From assembly GCA_965651905.1 (NCBI GenBank), contig CBFGUG010000023.1, forward strand, positions 36,725 to 100,724: DNA of 64,000 nucleotides. Reading direction: 5' to 3'. Position 1 is the stretch's first letter. Each line of letters opens with the position of its first letter. The notes under the pieces were generated by a model, which had not been told where the DNA came from, did not search any database, and saw only the letters and a list, made by a program, of their open reading frames with translations. The stretch is from SZUA-265 sp965651905 (GTDB taxonomy: Bacteria > Myxococcota_A > Polyangia > Polyangiales > Polyangiaceae). This document shows positions 17,507 to 26,955 of this stretch, piece after piece. The position numbers were made by a program, and so were the translations under genes.

Positions 17507-17598
17507 TGGCTTTGATTGCGCGCCACGCCGGCCAGAGTTGACGCCGAATCACTTCGCGCCGCACTCGGGCCAGGCGTTCGACGCCGCGTTCCTCGCTT

Positions 17599-18810
17599 TT
17601 ACGCCGCGTTCAACGTCGCAGTCGCTGGCGTGAGACGTTGCTCGAGCTGATCCGCCAGAGCAGGAGTGTCGGCAACTGTCTGGCGGGCCTTCTCTTTACC
17701 GTGGCCGATTACGACGCCTTCGAGCGCGTAGTGCGCGCCGTTCTTCTGCACCACGCCTGCCAGGGTCGCTGACTCGAGCAAGTCCGCCGCTCGATCGATG
17801 CCCATGCCCCAGCGAATGTCGAACTCCGCCTCCGTGAATGGCTGAGCGCACTTGTTCTTCACCAACTTTACCCGGGTGCGGTTGCCGACGACCGTCTCCC
17901 CCACCGTCACCTTGCCGATCCGGCGCACGTCGAGGCGCACGCTCGAGTAGAACTTCAGCGCGTTTCCTCCAGTGGTCGTTTCGGGATTGCCGAACACGAC
18001 GCCGATCTTCTGGCGTAGTTGGTTGATGAAAATGAACGCCGTGCCATGACGATGGCAAACCGCGGTCAACTTGCGTAGTGCCTGACTCATCAAACGCGCC
18101 TGGAGCCCCATGTGCGAGTCGCCCATGTCGCCCTCGATTTCGGCACGTGGAGTAAGGGCTGCGACGGAATCGATCACCACGAGCTGCACTTGCCCGCTCT
18201 TGGTCAGAAACTCCGCGATCTCGAGTCCCTGCTCGCCGCAATCGGGCTGGGAGACGAGCAGCTTGGAGGTGTCGACGCCGATCGCGCGGGCGTAGCGCAC
18301 GTCGAACGCGTGCTCGGCGTCGATGAACGCCGCAACGCCGCCCGCTTTCTGCACCTCGGCGATCGCGTGCAAGGTGAGCGTGGTTTTGCCGCTCGACTCG
18401 GGACCGAAGATCTCGATGATGCGCCCGCGAGGATACCCGCCAATGCCGAGCGCCTTGTCGAGCGAATGACAACCGCTCGGGATGCATTCGAAGTGCTCAC
18501 GGCTGTTGTTATCGAGCAACATCACCGAACCCTTTCCGAATGTCTTTTCGGCTTCTCCGAGGACGCCGCTGAGGGCGGCAACCGTTGCCTTCGAGCTCGG
18601 TTTTTCGGCGCCCTTGGCAGTTGCACCCTCCTTCTGGGCTCGACCGCTGTTGGGCGTTGCACTGCTCACCTGTGATGGAACTGCGCTGGGTTTCGGCGCG
18701 GTAGCGCTGTTCGGCGAACGGCTTTCGCTTGCAGCAGAGCCGCGTGGCGCAGCTGCGTGTTCGGCCACTGTATTCGACTTGTTTTTCTTGGTTTCGGGTT
18801 TTTGTGACAT
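17599..18810 (-). CDS. recA: recombinase RecA with a long disordered N-terminal extension
   Basis: The core matches RecA from about residue 75: FGKGSVM, the Walker A GPESSGKTT (136-144), DAEHAFD (168-170 region; the family norm is EHALD), Walker B VVIDSVAAL, FINQLRQKIG, and NPETTTGGNALKFY with the DNA-binding L2 loop. It carries out homologous recombination and SOS co-protease activity. Two features are odd: a Ser/Ala/Lys-rich extension of about 75 residues before the core, and a C-terminus that ends without the usual acidic tail. The ATG at 18810 has an AAGAGGA Shine-Dalgarno site at normal distance, so the extension is translated. It lies 114 bp downstream of yifB on the same strand. Confidence 0.92.
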   Translation of the reverse strand: MSQKPETKKNKSNTVAEHAAAPRGSAASESRSPNSATAPKPSAVPSQVSSATPNSGRAQKEGATAKGAEKPSSKATVAALSGVLGEAEKTFGKGSVMLLDNNSREHFECIPSGCHSLDKALGIGGYPRGRIIEIFGPESSGKTTLTLHAIAEVQKAGGVAAFIDAEHAFDVRYARAIGVDTSKLLVSQPDCGEQGLEIAEFLTKSGQVQLVVIDSVAALTPRAEIEGDMGDSHMGLQARLMSQALRKLTAVCHRHGTAFIFINQLRQKIGVVFGNPETTTGGNALKFYSSVRLDVRRIGKVTVGETVVGNRTRVKLVKNKCAQPFTEAEFDIRWGMGIDRAADLLESATLAGVVQKNGAHYALEGVVIGHGKEKARQTVADTPALADQLEQRLTPATATLNAA

Positions 18811-18924
18811 CGTGCGTCCTCTTGTTGTGGGTTTGGTGAACCGCGCGAACCGAACTAAAAAAGCGCGGGTGTTGCGGCATTGGTGGCAATTCGAAAAGGG
18901 CGTGCTCGGGCACGGCGTTGGACG

Positions 18925-20496
18925 TCAAACTGCTCGATCGAAGATCCGTCCCTGCAGGGCTTCGGCGACGTGCGCGGCGCCAGTTCGCTCACGTTGTTCG
19001 AGATCGGCAATCGTGCGGGCGACCCGTAGCACCTTGCCGAAACCCCGAGCGCTGAGTCCCCACTTGTCGGCGGCGCGGGTGAGCAACCGCTCGGCTTCTG
19101 CCGTCAACTGCAAGACCGCCGAAAAATCCCGTGCGTCGAGTAACGAGTTCACTCGCGCCGCGGTGAGCCCCGCACGGCGACGTTCGAGTTGCCGAAGACG
19201 CGCAGCTTCCACCCGCCCTCGAACGGTCGCGGACGTCTCGGCGCTGCCTGGAACGGAGAGCATCGAGACCGCGACGGGCGGCAACGTCACGTGCACGTCC
19301 AGGCGATCGAGCAAGGGACCACTCAGCCTCGCTCGATAACGTGCGCGCTGCGCGTCGTTGCAGCGGCAGCGTTGGTCAGGGTGCCCGAAGTAGCCACACG
19401 GGCACGGGTTCATTGCCGCCACCAACGTCGGTCGGGCGGGGAACTGCGCGCGACCTCGGGCTCGGGAGATCGTGACCGTGCCGTCTTCCAGCGGCTGACG
19501 CAGTGCTTCGAGCGTAGCGCGCCGAAACTCGGCGAGTTCGTCGAGAAACAGCACCCCATTGTGGGCGAGGCTCATCTCTCCAGGTCGTGGGGTGTCGCCT
19601 CCGCCGATCAGACCTTGTTCGGTCACCGTGTGGTGGGGCGCTCTGAATGGCCGCTGCACGACGATACCGCGCGAGGGATCGACCAAGCCCGCAACACTGT
19701 GAATGCTCGTGGTGTCGAGTGCCTCTTCGTAGCTCAGCGCTGGCAAGATCGTCGGCATGCGGCGGGCGAGCATGGTTTTTCCAGCCCCGGGTGGCCCGAC
19801 CATCAGCAGGTTGTGGGCACCTGCGGCGGCCACCTCGATCGCGCGACGCGCCGCGGCTTGGCCACGGACGTCGCTGAGGTCCACGTCGTAAGGCGACGCG
19901 GCGGGTGTGAAGTCCGTCGCAGGCGCGGGTGACAGCGCACTGAGCCCCGAGAGAGCGTCGACCACTTCGCTCAGGGTCGACGCGACACGCACGTCGATGC
20001 CATCGACCAAACCAGCTTCACGCGCGTTCGCCGAGGGAACGATCGCGCCACGCAGACCGCGTTGGAGCGCACCGAACAACTGAGGCAACACACCGCGCAC
20101 GGGTTGCAGGCGGCCATCGAGCGATAGTTCGCCCAACAACACGAAACCACTCGTGGCCCCTTCGGGTAACCTCTCGACCGCACCGAGGATCGCAATCGCA
20201 ATCGCCAAGTCGAGCGCCGCGTCGCTCTTGCGCACGGACGCTGGAGCGAGATTGACGGTGATGGCGTATTCGTCGAGCAGCACTCCGAGCCTGGCGAGCG
20301 CGCTCGTCACCCGCACGCGAGCTTCGCGCACGGGCGTTTGCGCCAGCCCCACCATCTGAAAGAACGCTGGCCCTCTGCAGCAGCACACCTCGACGGTGAT
20401 CGGCGCTGGCTCCAAACCGAGCAACGTGCTGGCCTGCACGGCACACAACCCGACGGGCTTCTCGACGACCGAGCGAATGGGCGTGGGTTGGCTCAT
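18925..20496 (-). CDS. YifB/ComM family Mg chelatase-like AAA+ ATPase
   Basis: A 523-residue protein with the full family layout. An N-terminal Lon-protease-like ChlI domain (residues about 15-180, GLAQTPVREARVRV and LGELSLDGRLQPV) comes first. Then come the AAA+ core with Walker A GPPGAGKTM and Walker B GVLFLDELAEF, the zinc-finger-like NPCPCGYFGHPDQRCRC, and the C-terminal helical domain (FGKVLRVARTIADLE). ComM is a DNA branch-migration helicase that helps integrate foreign DNA during natural transformation. Its position directly upstream of recA suits a shared recombination role, though cotranscription is only inferred. Confidence 0.9.
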   Translation of the reverse strand: MSQPTPIRSVVEKPVGLCAVQASTLLGLEPAPITVEVCCCRGPAFFQMVGLAQTPVREARVRVTSALARLGVLLDEYAITVNLAPASVRKSDAALDLAIAIAILGAVERLPEGATSGFVLLGELSLDGRLQPVRGVLPQLFGALQRGLRGAIVPSANAREAGLVDGIDVRVASTLSEVVDALSGLSALSPAPATDFTPAASPYDVDLSDVRGQAAARRAIEVAAAGAHNLLMVGPPGAGKTMLARRMPTILPALSYEEALDTTSIHSVAGLVDPSRGIVVQRPFRAPHHTVTEQGLIGGGDTPRPGEMSLAHNGVLFLDELAEFRRATLEALRQPLEDGTVTISRARGRAQFPARPTLVAAMNPCPCGYFGHPDQRCRCNDAQRARYRARLSGPLLDRLDVHVTLPPVAVSMLSVPGSAETSATVRGRVEAARLRQLERRRAGLTAARVNSLLDARDFSAVLQLTAEAERLLTRAADKWGLSARGFGKVLRVARTIADLEQRERTGAAHVAEALQGRIFDRAV

Positions 20497-20698
20497 GAGG
20501 TCGTCGCAAGTGCACGCCCCGTGCCGTCAGCTTCGACCCACAAAAAACAATCGATTACTCGGACTTGAAGGCACGCCCCAAACGGCGGGCAGCGACGATG
20601 GCCGGCGGCGGCCAATTGCGCCAGTGCACTACTGGCTCGCCGAAGACAACTTGCCCGCCCGGGCGACGGGCGAACCACGCGCAGCCGACACGCGCCCC

Positions 20699-22063
<1,365 letters not shown>

Positions 22064-22166
22064 TAGGAAAAAAATGCTAGCTGATGACTGATTACTACGC
22101 AAGAAGTAGCGATTGAGCCGGAATCACCTGCACTTGCTTCGCCCAGGTCACCTCTGCTACGCGCAG

Positions 22167-22184
22167 CGGGCTATCTCTAGCCCG
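22167..22184. other. short perfect hairpin in the ntrC-like/namZ divergent spacer
   Basis: CGGGCTA-TCTC-TAGCCCG is a perfect 7-bp stem with a tetraloop, 54 bp upstream of the NamZ start. It could be part of the namZ leader or an operator, and I cannot decide which. Confidence 0.35.
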
Positions 22185-22237
22185 TGCGTCGTTTCCTGGC
22201 GTTGCAAGCTAGGGACTGAATTCTGAAAGGCTTTTCC

Positions 22238-23452
22238 ATGTGGGGCATCGATAGACTCTCGAGCGGCCAACTCTCAGCCACACGCAAGCGCTTGCGCAAC
22301 GGCGCTTGTGCCGTGCTCAGCCACGCGGCCGCCACCGACCGCAAGGGCCGCGGCGTACTGACGGTGCTCGACGAGCTCGGGGTCACGCCGTCCGTCGTGT
22401 TTTCCCCCGAACACGGCTTCGATGGCTGGGCACAAGCCGAGGAGAGCGTGAGCTCACCCGTCGAGGCCTCTGCAGACGGACCCGCCGTCGTCAGCCTGTA
22501 CGGCGAGGAAAAGGAATCTCTCGCGCCCACTGACGCCCAATTCGACGGCATCGAAACGCTGGTGATCGATTTGGTCGACGTGGGTAGCCGCTATTACACG
22601 TACGTTTGGACGGCGTTACTCACTGCCCGTAAAGCGCTGGAACGAGGCGTGCACTGCATCGTGCTCGACCGACCGAACCCGCTCGGCGGCAGTCCCGAAC
22701 ACTGCGAGGGCAAGCCGCAAGACGAAGGGTTTCTATCGTTCGTCGGGCTCGAATCGATCTGCATTCGGCACGGGCTCACCATCGGCGAGATCTTGACGCA
22801 CTTTCTGGCGCGCGACGGTCATCAGCCGGGCGCTGACGCAGCGTTCTCGGTCGTTGGTTGTCAGGGCTGGGAACGAAACAAGACCGCGGCGGCGTGGAAC
22901 CGCCCGTTCATCCCCCCCTCCCCGAACATGCCGACGCTGGAGACGGCACTGCTGTACCCGGGAGGCTGTCTGGTGGAGGGCACGAACCTCTCCGAAGGTC
23001 GCGGCACGGCGTTTCCCTTTCGCGCGATCGGCGCACCGTTCCTCGATGGGCAGTCGCTGGCGAGCGCGCTCAGCGACGCGCACCTGCCTGGCGTGATGGC
23101 ACGGCCATTCCGCTTTCGCCCCAGCTTCGAGAAACACGCCGGACAGCTGTGTAATGGGGTGATGCTACACGTGACTCACGCCGAGAGTTTCCGCCCCGTG
23201 GCGACCTATCTGACGCTACTCCACGCCGCGCGCGCGCAAGCGCCCGAACAGTTCGAGTTCCGCACCCAGGCCTACGAATTCGAGAGCGACAGGCTGGCGT
23301 TCGATCTGCTCACGGGGTCGAGCGCCGCACGCGAAGCGTTGCTGGCAGACGCCAGCGCGAACGAGTTGATCGAGTTAGTTTGTCCCGTCGGCAGCGCGCC
23401 GAGCGAGTTGCTCGGCGCACTTCGCGAGCCACTGTCGAAAGCAACCTGCTGA
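22238..23452 (+). CDS. namZ: exo-beta-N-acetylmuramidase NamZ-like (DUF1343, GH171)
   Basis: A 404-residue protein carrying the DUF1343 signatures in order: FSPEHGF, DLVDVGSRYYTYVWT, DRPNPLGG, PPSPNMPTLETALLYPGG and VEGTNLSEGRGTAFPF followed by IGAPFLDG. NamZ removes N-acetylmuramic acid from the non-reducing end of peptidoglycan fragments, for cell-wall recycling or use of prey wall. This copy has no evident signal peptide, so it would act in the cytoplasm unless exported another way. GAAAGG seven bases before the ATG is a good ribosome site. Confidence 0.88.
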   Translation: MWGIDRLSSGQLSATRKRLRNGACAVLSHAAATDRKGRGVLTVLDELGVTPSVVFSPEHGFDGWAQAEESVSSPVEASADGPAVVSLYGEEKESLAPTDAQFDGIETLVIDLVDVGSRYYTYVWTALLTARKALERGVHCIVLDRPNPLGGSPEHCEGKPQDEGFLSFVGLESICIRHGLTIGEILTHFLARDGHQPGADAAFSVVGCQGWERNKTAAAWNRPFIPPSPNMPTLETALLYPGGCLVEGTNLSEGRGTAFPFRAIGAPFLDGQSLASALSDAHLPGVMARPFRFRPSFEKHAGQLCNGVMLHVTHAESFRPVATYLTLLHAARAQAPEQFEFRTQAYEFESDRLAFDLLTGSSAAREALLADASANELIELVCPVGSAPSELLGALREPLSKATC

Positions 23453-23488
23453 ACGCCGACCGCAGAAGCTCACCTGTCCGCGTGGGCG

Positions 23489-24859
23489 TCACGCGGCAAT
23501 GGCGGCTTCGATCTCGGCGCGGGTTTTCGGCGCGGAGGCGGACAGCACCTCGGGTTCAGCGTCCGTGATGCGCACGTCGTCTTCGATACGGATCCCGCGT
23601 ACGTTCAGCTCCGCGAGCCGCTCCAGATCGATCAAGTGTCGGATCTTGTCGAAGTCGGGGCCGCCAAGCAGTTGTTCGATTCTGTAGAAACCGGGTTCGA
23701 TCGTCACCACCATATTGCGCTCCAAGTCGCGATCGAGCCGCAAGAAGCGTTCGCCCGCGCCGCGACTGCGCGTCCGGCCGTCAGCGTAACCTGCGAGATC
23801 ACCGAGGTCTTCCATGTCGTGCACGTCGAGCCCGAGCAAGTGCCCGATGCCGTGGGGGAAGAACACGGCCGCCACGTCACTGTGCGAGAGTTCATCTTCC
23901 GAACCTCGGAGCAAACCCACGTCACGCAGCCCGCTCACGAGCGTGCGCGCAGCGACGCGGTGCACGTCGCGGTAGCGAACGCCCACTCGACAGCGTTCGA
24001 TCGCGGCGTGCTGCGCAGCGAGCACCGCGTCGTAAACTTCCGCCTGCAATGCCGTAAACTTCCCGGACACGGGCCAGGTGCGCGTGATGTCGCTCGCCCA
24101 GCCCTCGTGGGACTCGGCTCCCGCGTCCACCAGCAGCAGATCGCCCGCCTGCATCTCGTTCAGCGACGTCTCGTGGTGCAGCACCTCGCCATGGGTCGTG
24201 ACGATGGACGTGTACGCGGGACGCATTCCCGCAGCCGTCATCACCGACTCGATCGCCGCGCGAGGCTGCGTCTCGCGCGCGCCCGGGCGCGTCGCGGCCA
24301 TGCCTGCACGGTGAGCACGCGCCGAAACCTCCGCGGCGGTACGCATCTGCTGGAGCGCGTAGTCATCGTGTCGCAATCGAACGTCAATCAAGGCGCGCGC
24401 CAATTCGAAGTCGCTTTCGGTATTCGGTCCTCCCCCAGGCTCGAGGCGGCGATCGAGCAAATCCTCGAGCCACGCCGTGCTCTCGACGTCCGCGGACGGC
24501 AGACTCGCCACGTCTTCGGGGGGCTCGTACTCGTCGAGCGGCAACACAGACATTCCGAGCCGCTCCGAGAGTTCATCGAGGCTCGGCTCGGCGCCGTGCC
24601 ACAGCGCTTCGCCCGGATCCGCGGGCTCGAGGAACAGCCGCGCGCCGTGCTCGTCGAACGACAGCAGCGCTTCGGGCAGGTGCAAGCCGACGAAGTATAA
24701 AAAGTGGCTCTCGGCACGAAACGGAAAGCGATTGCCCTCGAAGTTCCGTAGGCGCGCGACGCCACTTCCCAGAGCGCAGGGCCAGCGACACTTGGCGAGC
24801 AGGCGCTCTCGCCGCTGCTCGAAACACTGCGTTGGACTGGATGGCGGCCACGACGACAT
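23489..24859 (-). CDS. pepP: Xaa-Pro aminopeptidase (aminopeptidase P, M24B)
   Basis: A 456-residue protein with an N-terminal creatinase-like domain (FRAESHFLYFVGLHLPEA) and a C-terminal pita-bread catalytic domain. All five metal ligands can be placed: Asp245 (VDAGAE), Asp257 (SDITRTWP), His340 (FPHGIGHLLGLDVHDME), Glu388 (IEPGFY) and Glu426 (IRIEDDV). It removes N-terminal residues preceding proline using two manganese ions in the cytoplasm. The length and spacing are typical. It is convergent with namZ and divergent from bufB. Confidence 0.92.
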   Translation of the reverse strand: MSSWPPSSPTQCFEQRRERLLAKCRWPCALGSGVARLRNFEGNRFPFRAESHFLYFVGLHLPEALLSFDEHGARLFLEPADPGEALWHGAEPSLDELSERLGMSVLPLDEYEPPEDVASLPSADVESTAWLEDLLDRRLEPGGGPNTESDFELARALIDVRLRHDDYALQQMRTAAEVSARAHRAGMAATRPGARETQPRAAIESVMTAAGMRPAYTSIVTTHGEVLHHETSLNEMQAGDLLLVDAGAESHEGWASDITRTWPVSGKFTALQAEVYDAVLAAQHAAIERCRVGVRYRDVHRVAARTLVSGLRDVGLLRGSEDELSHSDVAAVFFPHGIGHLLGLDVHDMEDLGDLAGYADGRTRSRGAGERFLRLDRDLERNMVVTIEPGFYRIEQLLGGPDFDKIRHLIDLERLAELNVRGIRIEDDVRITDAEPEVLSASAPKTRAEIEAAIAA

Positions 24860-25026
24860 GCCCCTGTCATGCCTCAGGCATGGGCAAACGTCGAATGCGC
24901 CTGCGCGTCTCGCTCGGCGAACGTACGGTCGGCCGTCGCTGAGATCATGTCGGCCCTTGCCGCGGCTCGCGTCGAGCGGGCTCGGGAGTTTCCGACCGAG
25001 CCACGAACACGCTACCCTGTAGTTCG

Positions 25027-26028
25027 ATGGTCAATCCGAAACTAGATGTGCCCGATCTCGGTATCGGAGTCGGGCTGCGCGTGCCCCACTACAGACACGT
25101 CATCGCCGAGCGCCCGAGCGTCGACTTCTTCGAGATCATCAGCGAAAACTTCATGGTCGATGGCGGCAAACCCCTCTACCACCTCGATCAGGTGCTGGAG
25201 AGTTACCCTCTCATCCAGCACGGCGTCTCGCTCAACATCGGCGGGCCCGGTCCACTGGATCGCGACTACCTCGACAAACTCAAGCGCCTGGTGCGACGCG
25301 TTCGCCCCGCGTGGCTCAGTGACCACTTGTGCTGGACCAGCGCAGGGGGCGCGAACCTGCACGATCTGTTACCGTTACCCTACACCAGCGAAGTCGTCGA
25401 CCGCGTCGTAGCACGCGCGCGTCAGGTCCAAGACTACTTGGAAGTCCCCTTTGCCCTGGAAAACACCTCCAGCTACATGGCCTACCGCCAGAGCCAGATG
25501 AGTGAGTGGCAGTTCGTCAGTGAAATCGTCGAGCGCGCCGACATCGGTCTGATGTTCGACGTCAACAACGTCTACGTCTCCGCCTACAACCATGGGCTGG
25601 ACGCCTACGAGTTCATCCGCAACGTACCACACGAACGTATCGTGCAGCTCCACCTCGCTGGCCACACGAACTTGGGCAAAGTGATCATCGATACCCACAA
25701 CGGCGACATCATCGATCCCGTGTGGGATTTGTATCGCGCCGTGATCGAACTCTCGGGCCCTGTCAGCACCTTGATCGAATGGGATGACCAGATCCCCGAG
25801 TTTCGCGTGCTACAGGCCTTGGCCGAGCGCGCACGCCTGGCGCGAAACGAAGGCCTTCGCGCGCGCCAGCTGTCCCGCGAAGGGAAGCACACGACCAGCT
25901 GGGTCGAAGGGCGTTCACTCGTTCCCCAACCCGAACGAACTGAACCCCACTCTCCCCAGACGTCAGGCTGGCGACAAGGTGGCGAGCGCGAACACGCTGC
26001 CCAAGAGCCCGCGCGAGCCAGCTCATGA
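25027..26028 (+). CDS. MNIO family oxidase, DUF692/BufB-like
   Basis: A 333-residue TIM-barrel protein of the DUF692 (MbnB/BufB) family of multinuclear non-heme iron-dependent oxidases. Likely iron ligands are visible in SDHLCWT, FALENTSSYMA, MFDVNNVYVSAYNH, VQLHLAGH, IDTHNGD and the late LIEWDDQIPEF. These enzymes modify cysteines or other residues of small ribosomally made peptides with the help of a partner protein. The stop overlaps the start of that partner (25027-26028 and 26025-26903 share ATGA). About 45 extra C-terminal residues are polar. No DUF2282-type precursor gene is visible nearby. Confidence 0.85.
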   Translation: MVNPKLDVPDLGIGVGLRVPHYRHVIAERPSVDFFEIISENFMVDGGKPLYHLDQVLESYPLIQHGVSLNIGGPGPLDRDYLDKLKRLVRRVRPAWLSDHLCWTSAGGANLHDLLPLPYTSEVVDRVVARARQVQDYLEVPFALENTSSYMAYRQSQMSEWQFVSEIVERADIGLMFDVNNVYVSAYNHGLDAYEFIRNVPHERIVQLHLAGHTNLGKVIIDTHNGDIIDPVWDLYRAVIELSGPVSTLIEWDDQIPEFRVLQALAERARLARNEGLRARQLSREGKHTTSWVEGRSLVPQPERTEPHSPQTSGWRQGGEREHAAQEPARASS

Positions 26029-26903
26029 GCGACGAGCCGAGCCCCCTCGACGCCGTGCAAGCATTCGTCGCCTCCGAGCTGCGTGAACTCAGCGCGGTTC
26101 CCGAACGCCCCCAGGCGGCAGAGCGCGCGCACGAGCTATTGACGGGTAACAGTCGTTTGAGCGCCGCTGAGCAGCTCGAGATCTACCGCCAGCAGTTCTG
26201 GCTGCGGCACACCGCGGCGCTCCTCGAAGACTACCCGGGCGTGAGTGGGATCCTCGGCCAACACGAATGGGAGCAGCTTGCCGAATCGTACCTCACGGAA
26301 GTGCCGCCGCGAAGCTGGACGCTGCGCGACCTCGGCCGTGACTTCGCAAGACACATCGCAGGACGCGCCGGCACGCCGCACCAGCAGCTTTGCTTCGACA
26401 TGGCGACGCTCGAGTGGGCGTACACCGAAGTATTCGATGCCGCCGAGAGCCCGGCGCTCGACGTGAGCCGGCTTCAGAGCGCCTCGGAAGAGGCATGGTC
26501 CCGTGCGGTCGTGCATCTGGCGCCAGCACTTCGCATCTTGTCACTGACGTACCCCGTGGCGGAGTTACGTCGGCGCTTGCGCGATGCAGCAGCTGACGAC
26601 GCTGGCGAGCCAATCTCGATTCCAGGCGCAGACCCGCACTTCCTCGTGGTGTTTCGTAGTCCGAAACGCCACCTGCGCTACGTTCGCCTGGGCCAAGCCC
26701 CTGGATCGCTCTTGCGTCACTTGGCGTCAGGCATGCCGCTCACTACCGCGTGTGAACGTGCGGCAGGCACGGATCCCGCTCACCTGGAGCAAATCGAAGC
26801 CGAGGTAGGCAGTTGGTTCGCCGACTGGACCCGACGCGGTTGGATCGTGAACGTCGAGCTCGACGTACACAGAACCAGTGATCCCAAGCCCAGCCCTGAG
26901 TGA
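26025..26903 (+). CDS. MNIO partner protein, HvfC/BufC-like (DUF2063)
   Basis: A 292-residue protein. The N-terminal helical domain (about residues 5-100: LEIYRQQFWLRHTAALLEDYP and LAESYLTEVPPRSWTLRDLG) is the DUF2063/HvfC-BufC domain that typically follows a DUF692 enzyme gene. The C-terminal half has alternating strands and helices and probably binds the precursor peptide. The ATGA overlap with the upstream MNIO gene indicates coupled translation and a complex. It is convergent with pgpH. Confidence 0.8.
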   Translation: MSDEPSPLDAVQAFVASELRELSAVPERPQAAERAHELLTGNSRLSAAEQLEIYRQQFWLRHTAALLEDYPGVSGILGQHEWEQLAESYLTEVPPRSWTLRDLGRDFARHIAGRAGTPHQQLCFDMATLEWAYTEVFDAAESPALDVSRLQSASEEAWSRAVVHLAPALRILSLTYPVAELRRRLRDAAADDAGEPISIPGADPHFLVVFRSPKRHLRYVRLGQAPGSLLRHLASGMPLTTACERAAGTDPAHLEQIEAEVGSWFADWTRRGWIVNVELDVHRTSDPKPSPE

Positions 26904-26955
26904 CCGAGGACCCGGGCGCTGAAACCGGCTCCCCGGAAACCAGACGCTCAGAATC

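Noticed and set aside
18838..18855. Three GAAC/GTTC words upstream of recA as a possible LexA box
   Set aside because: Their spacing (9 and 5 bases between starts) does not fit the GTTC-N7-GTTC box and the flanks do not match other known SOS boxes.
20640..20698. GC-rich hairpin downstream of the NtrC-type gene as a terminator
   Set aside because: The pairing GCCCG/CGGGC is short, has alternative registers and no T-run; not strong enough to call.
23636..24700. 354-codon open frame antisense to pepP
   Set aside because: The Arg/His/Val-rich translation has no domain and covers the conserved metal-ligand codons of the aminopeptidase on the other strand.
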